Assembly (NCBI GenBank): GCA_938022345.1
Contig: CALIEP010000102.1
Span: forward strand, 1 to 15,999
Source of the DNA: an uncultured Actinomyces sp.
GTDB lineage: Bacteria; Actinomycetota; Actinomycetes; Actinomycetales; Actinomycetaceae
Reading direction: 5' to 3'
DNA length: 15,999 nt
The notes below the pieces were generated by a model that did not search any database, was not told where the DNA came from, and saw only the letters and a list, made by a program, of their open reading frames with translations. Positions within the stretch are counted from its first letter, which is position 1. Each line of letters opens with the position of its first letter. The position numbers were made by a program, and so were the translations under genes. Shown piece after piece: positions 15,011-15,999 of this stretch.

Positions 15011-15999
15011 TTACTGCTTCAGGAGTCCAGCAACCGTGGTCTCGTAGGTCTGGACCTGAGCAGCCGGGTCCTTTCCGTTGAGGATGATCTCCTCGTACAT
15101 CACCTTGCGGGCATCGGCGATCTTCGCGGCGTTTTCGTTACCCCATAATGCCTTGTCGGGGGTCTAGGCGTATTCACGCGACTTGGCAACGACGGAGAGA
15201 ATTGGATCGTTCTTCACAACGTCGGAGTTTGCCCACGACTTACGCGACATTGCCATTCCGGTCTCAGCGGTGACGGCTTCTTGGACCTTGAGGCTGGTCA
15301 TGTCCTTGATGAGCTGCCATGCGAGCTCTGCGTTCTGCGACTTCGAGGGGATCATCATGCCCGAGCCAGCCAGGTAGGTCTTCTGGACATCGCCCTTGAG
15401 GGGTTCACCGACAGTCAGCGGGAAGTTCGGGTCTTCCTTGCGAACTGCTGCAATATCCCATGGGCCGGTGAGAATGAAGCCTGCTCGCTTGGAGGTGAAG
15501 ACCTTACGCGGTGCGGCGTAGTCGTTCGAGGCGACGGGAACCGGGGCCAGCTTGTCCTTGTAAATCAGGTCGTGCTGGAACTGCATGGCTTCGGTTGCCT
15601 TGGCTGCAGGAGTCATGGGCTCGTTGCCGTCCTTGGTGAAGGTGACTCCGGCCTGCATGAGGAAGGGAACGGTGTAGGAAGCGTCGTTGTTGAGTGCTAG
15701 ACCGTATTCAACGCCGGATTCCTGAATCTTCTTGGAGGCTTCGCGCAGTTCATTCCAGGTCTTGGGCATTGTGACGCCGGCCTTGTCCATCATTTCCTTG
15801 TTTCCGAAGACGAGGCCGCCCATGGTCACGTGCAGAGGAATGCCGTAGGTCTTGCCGTCGGCCTGACGGTTTGCAAGGCCTGATTCGACAAAGTCATCGA
15901 GGAATCCGGGTTCCTTTTGGAGGAAGGGATCCAGGGACATGATGTTGCCGTCTGCACCCCAGCGAGTGGACCACCAGCCGCCGTTTTCTTCGACTAGGT
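15011..15999 (-). CDS. Sugar ABC transporter substrate-binding protein (5' end outside window), in-frame TAG
   Basis: Extracellular solute-binding protein of family 1, probably a lipoprotein; its signal sequence lies beyond the right edge. Visible landmarks are ADGNIMSLDPFLQ, ADGKTYGIPLHVTMGGLVFGN, MPKTWNELREASKKIQ, AGFILTGPWDIAAV and LAGSGMMIPSKSQNAELAWQ, all in the normal order. A TAG at 15164-15166 follows KSREYA. The same frame then reads TPDKALWGNENAAKIADARK and on to AGLLKQ, ending TAA at 15011-15013, just where a binding-protein gene should end before its permease. About 50 C-terminal residues are lost if TAG terminates; these form a helix in the fold, so the protein would probably be unstable or inactive. 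The identity is firm. Confidence 0.93.
15164..15166 (-). other. In-frame amber codon inside the sugar-binding protein gene
   Basis: This is TAG between VAKSREYA and TPDKALWGNE. The frame continues for 50 codons with the helical, Lys/Glu-rich tail typical of these proteins and stops 3 bases before the next gene of the operon, so the true end of the gene is at 15011. Confidence 0.87.

Noticed and set aside
53..15166. Genome-wide reassignment of TAG to an amino acid
   Set aside because: dhaL, paralog 3, the ABC-2 permease, the histidine kinase, the response regulator, the MalG-like permease and the sulfatase all end in TAG at the expected C-terminus, so TAG is the commonest natural stop here. 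Partial suppression is still possible.

Overview
The window looks like a chromosomal segment of a Gram-positive actinobacterium of moderately high GC. The Actinomycetaceae (Actinomyces or Schaalia type, human-associated) are my best guess, from the protein style, the GTG/TTG starts preceded by strong GGAGG-type sites, the proline-rich membrane proteins and the combination of a PTS-type dihydroxyacetone kinase with a sulfatase and sugar importer. The genus is inference. I see no tRNA, rRNA, CRISPR array, insertion sequence or prophage.

Layout. (1) Positions 1-5026, minus strand, read right to left: folC (folylpolyglutamate synthase), dhaK, dhaL, dhaM (PTS-dependent dihydroxyacetone kinase; DhaM carries a fused HPr domain), then the start of smc, which runs off the left edge. 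(2) Positions 5027-5193: a divergent intergenic region with a 17-base palindrome. (3) Positions 5194-7432, plus strand: three tightly packed paralogous genes for proline-rich, single-pass membrane proteins with a two-cysteine outer module. A 24-bp perfect hairpin follows, then a fourth paralog destroyed by stops and frameshifts (7536-8176). (4) Positions 8314-11731, plus strand: ABC-2 ATPase, permease, histidine kinase and NarL-type response regulator, arranged like self-regulating drug or bacteriocin export/defence modules. (5) Positions 11734-15999, minus strand, read right to left: sugar-binding lipoprotein (start outside the window), two CUT1-type permeases and a formylglycine-type sulfatase, a likely import and desulfation operon for a sulfated sugar or glycan.

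The most striking observation is that three otherwise intact conserved genes, smc, folC and the sugar-binding protein gene, are each interrupted by exactly one in-frame TAG (53-55, 3668-3670, 15164-15166). In each the same frame continues afterwards as family-like protein, and in folC and the binding protein it continues to a natural end. TAG also ends seven other genes at their expected C-termini, so a simple genome-wide reassignment is unlikely. The options are amber suppression or readthrough, recent nonsense mutations, or errors or DNA damage in the sequence. A second candidate for undescribed biology is the tandem family of proline-rich membrane proteins.
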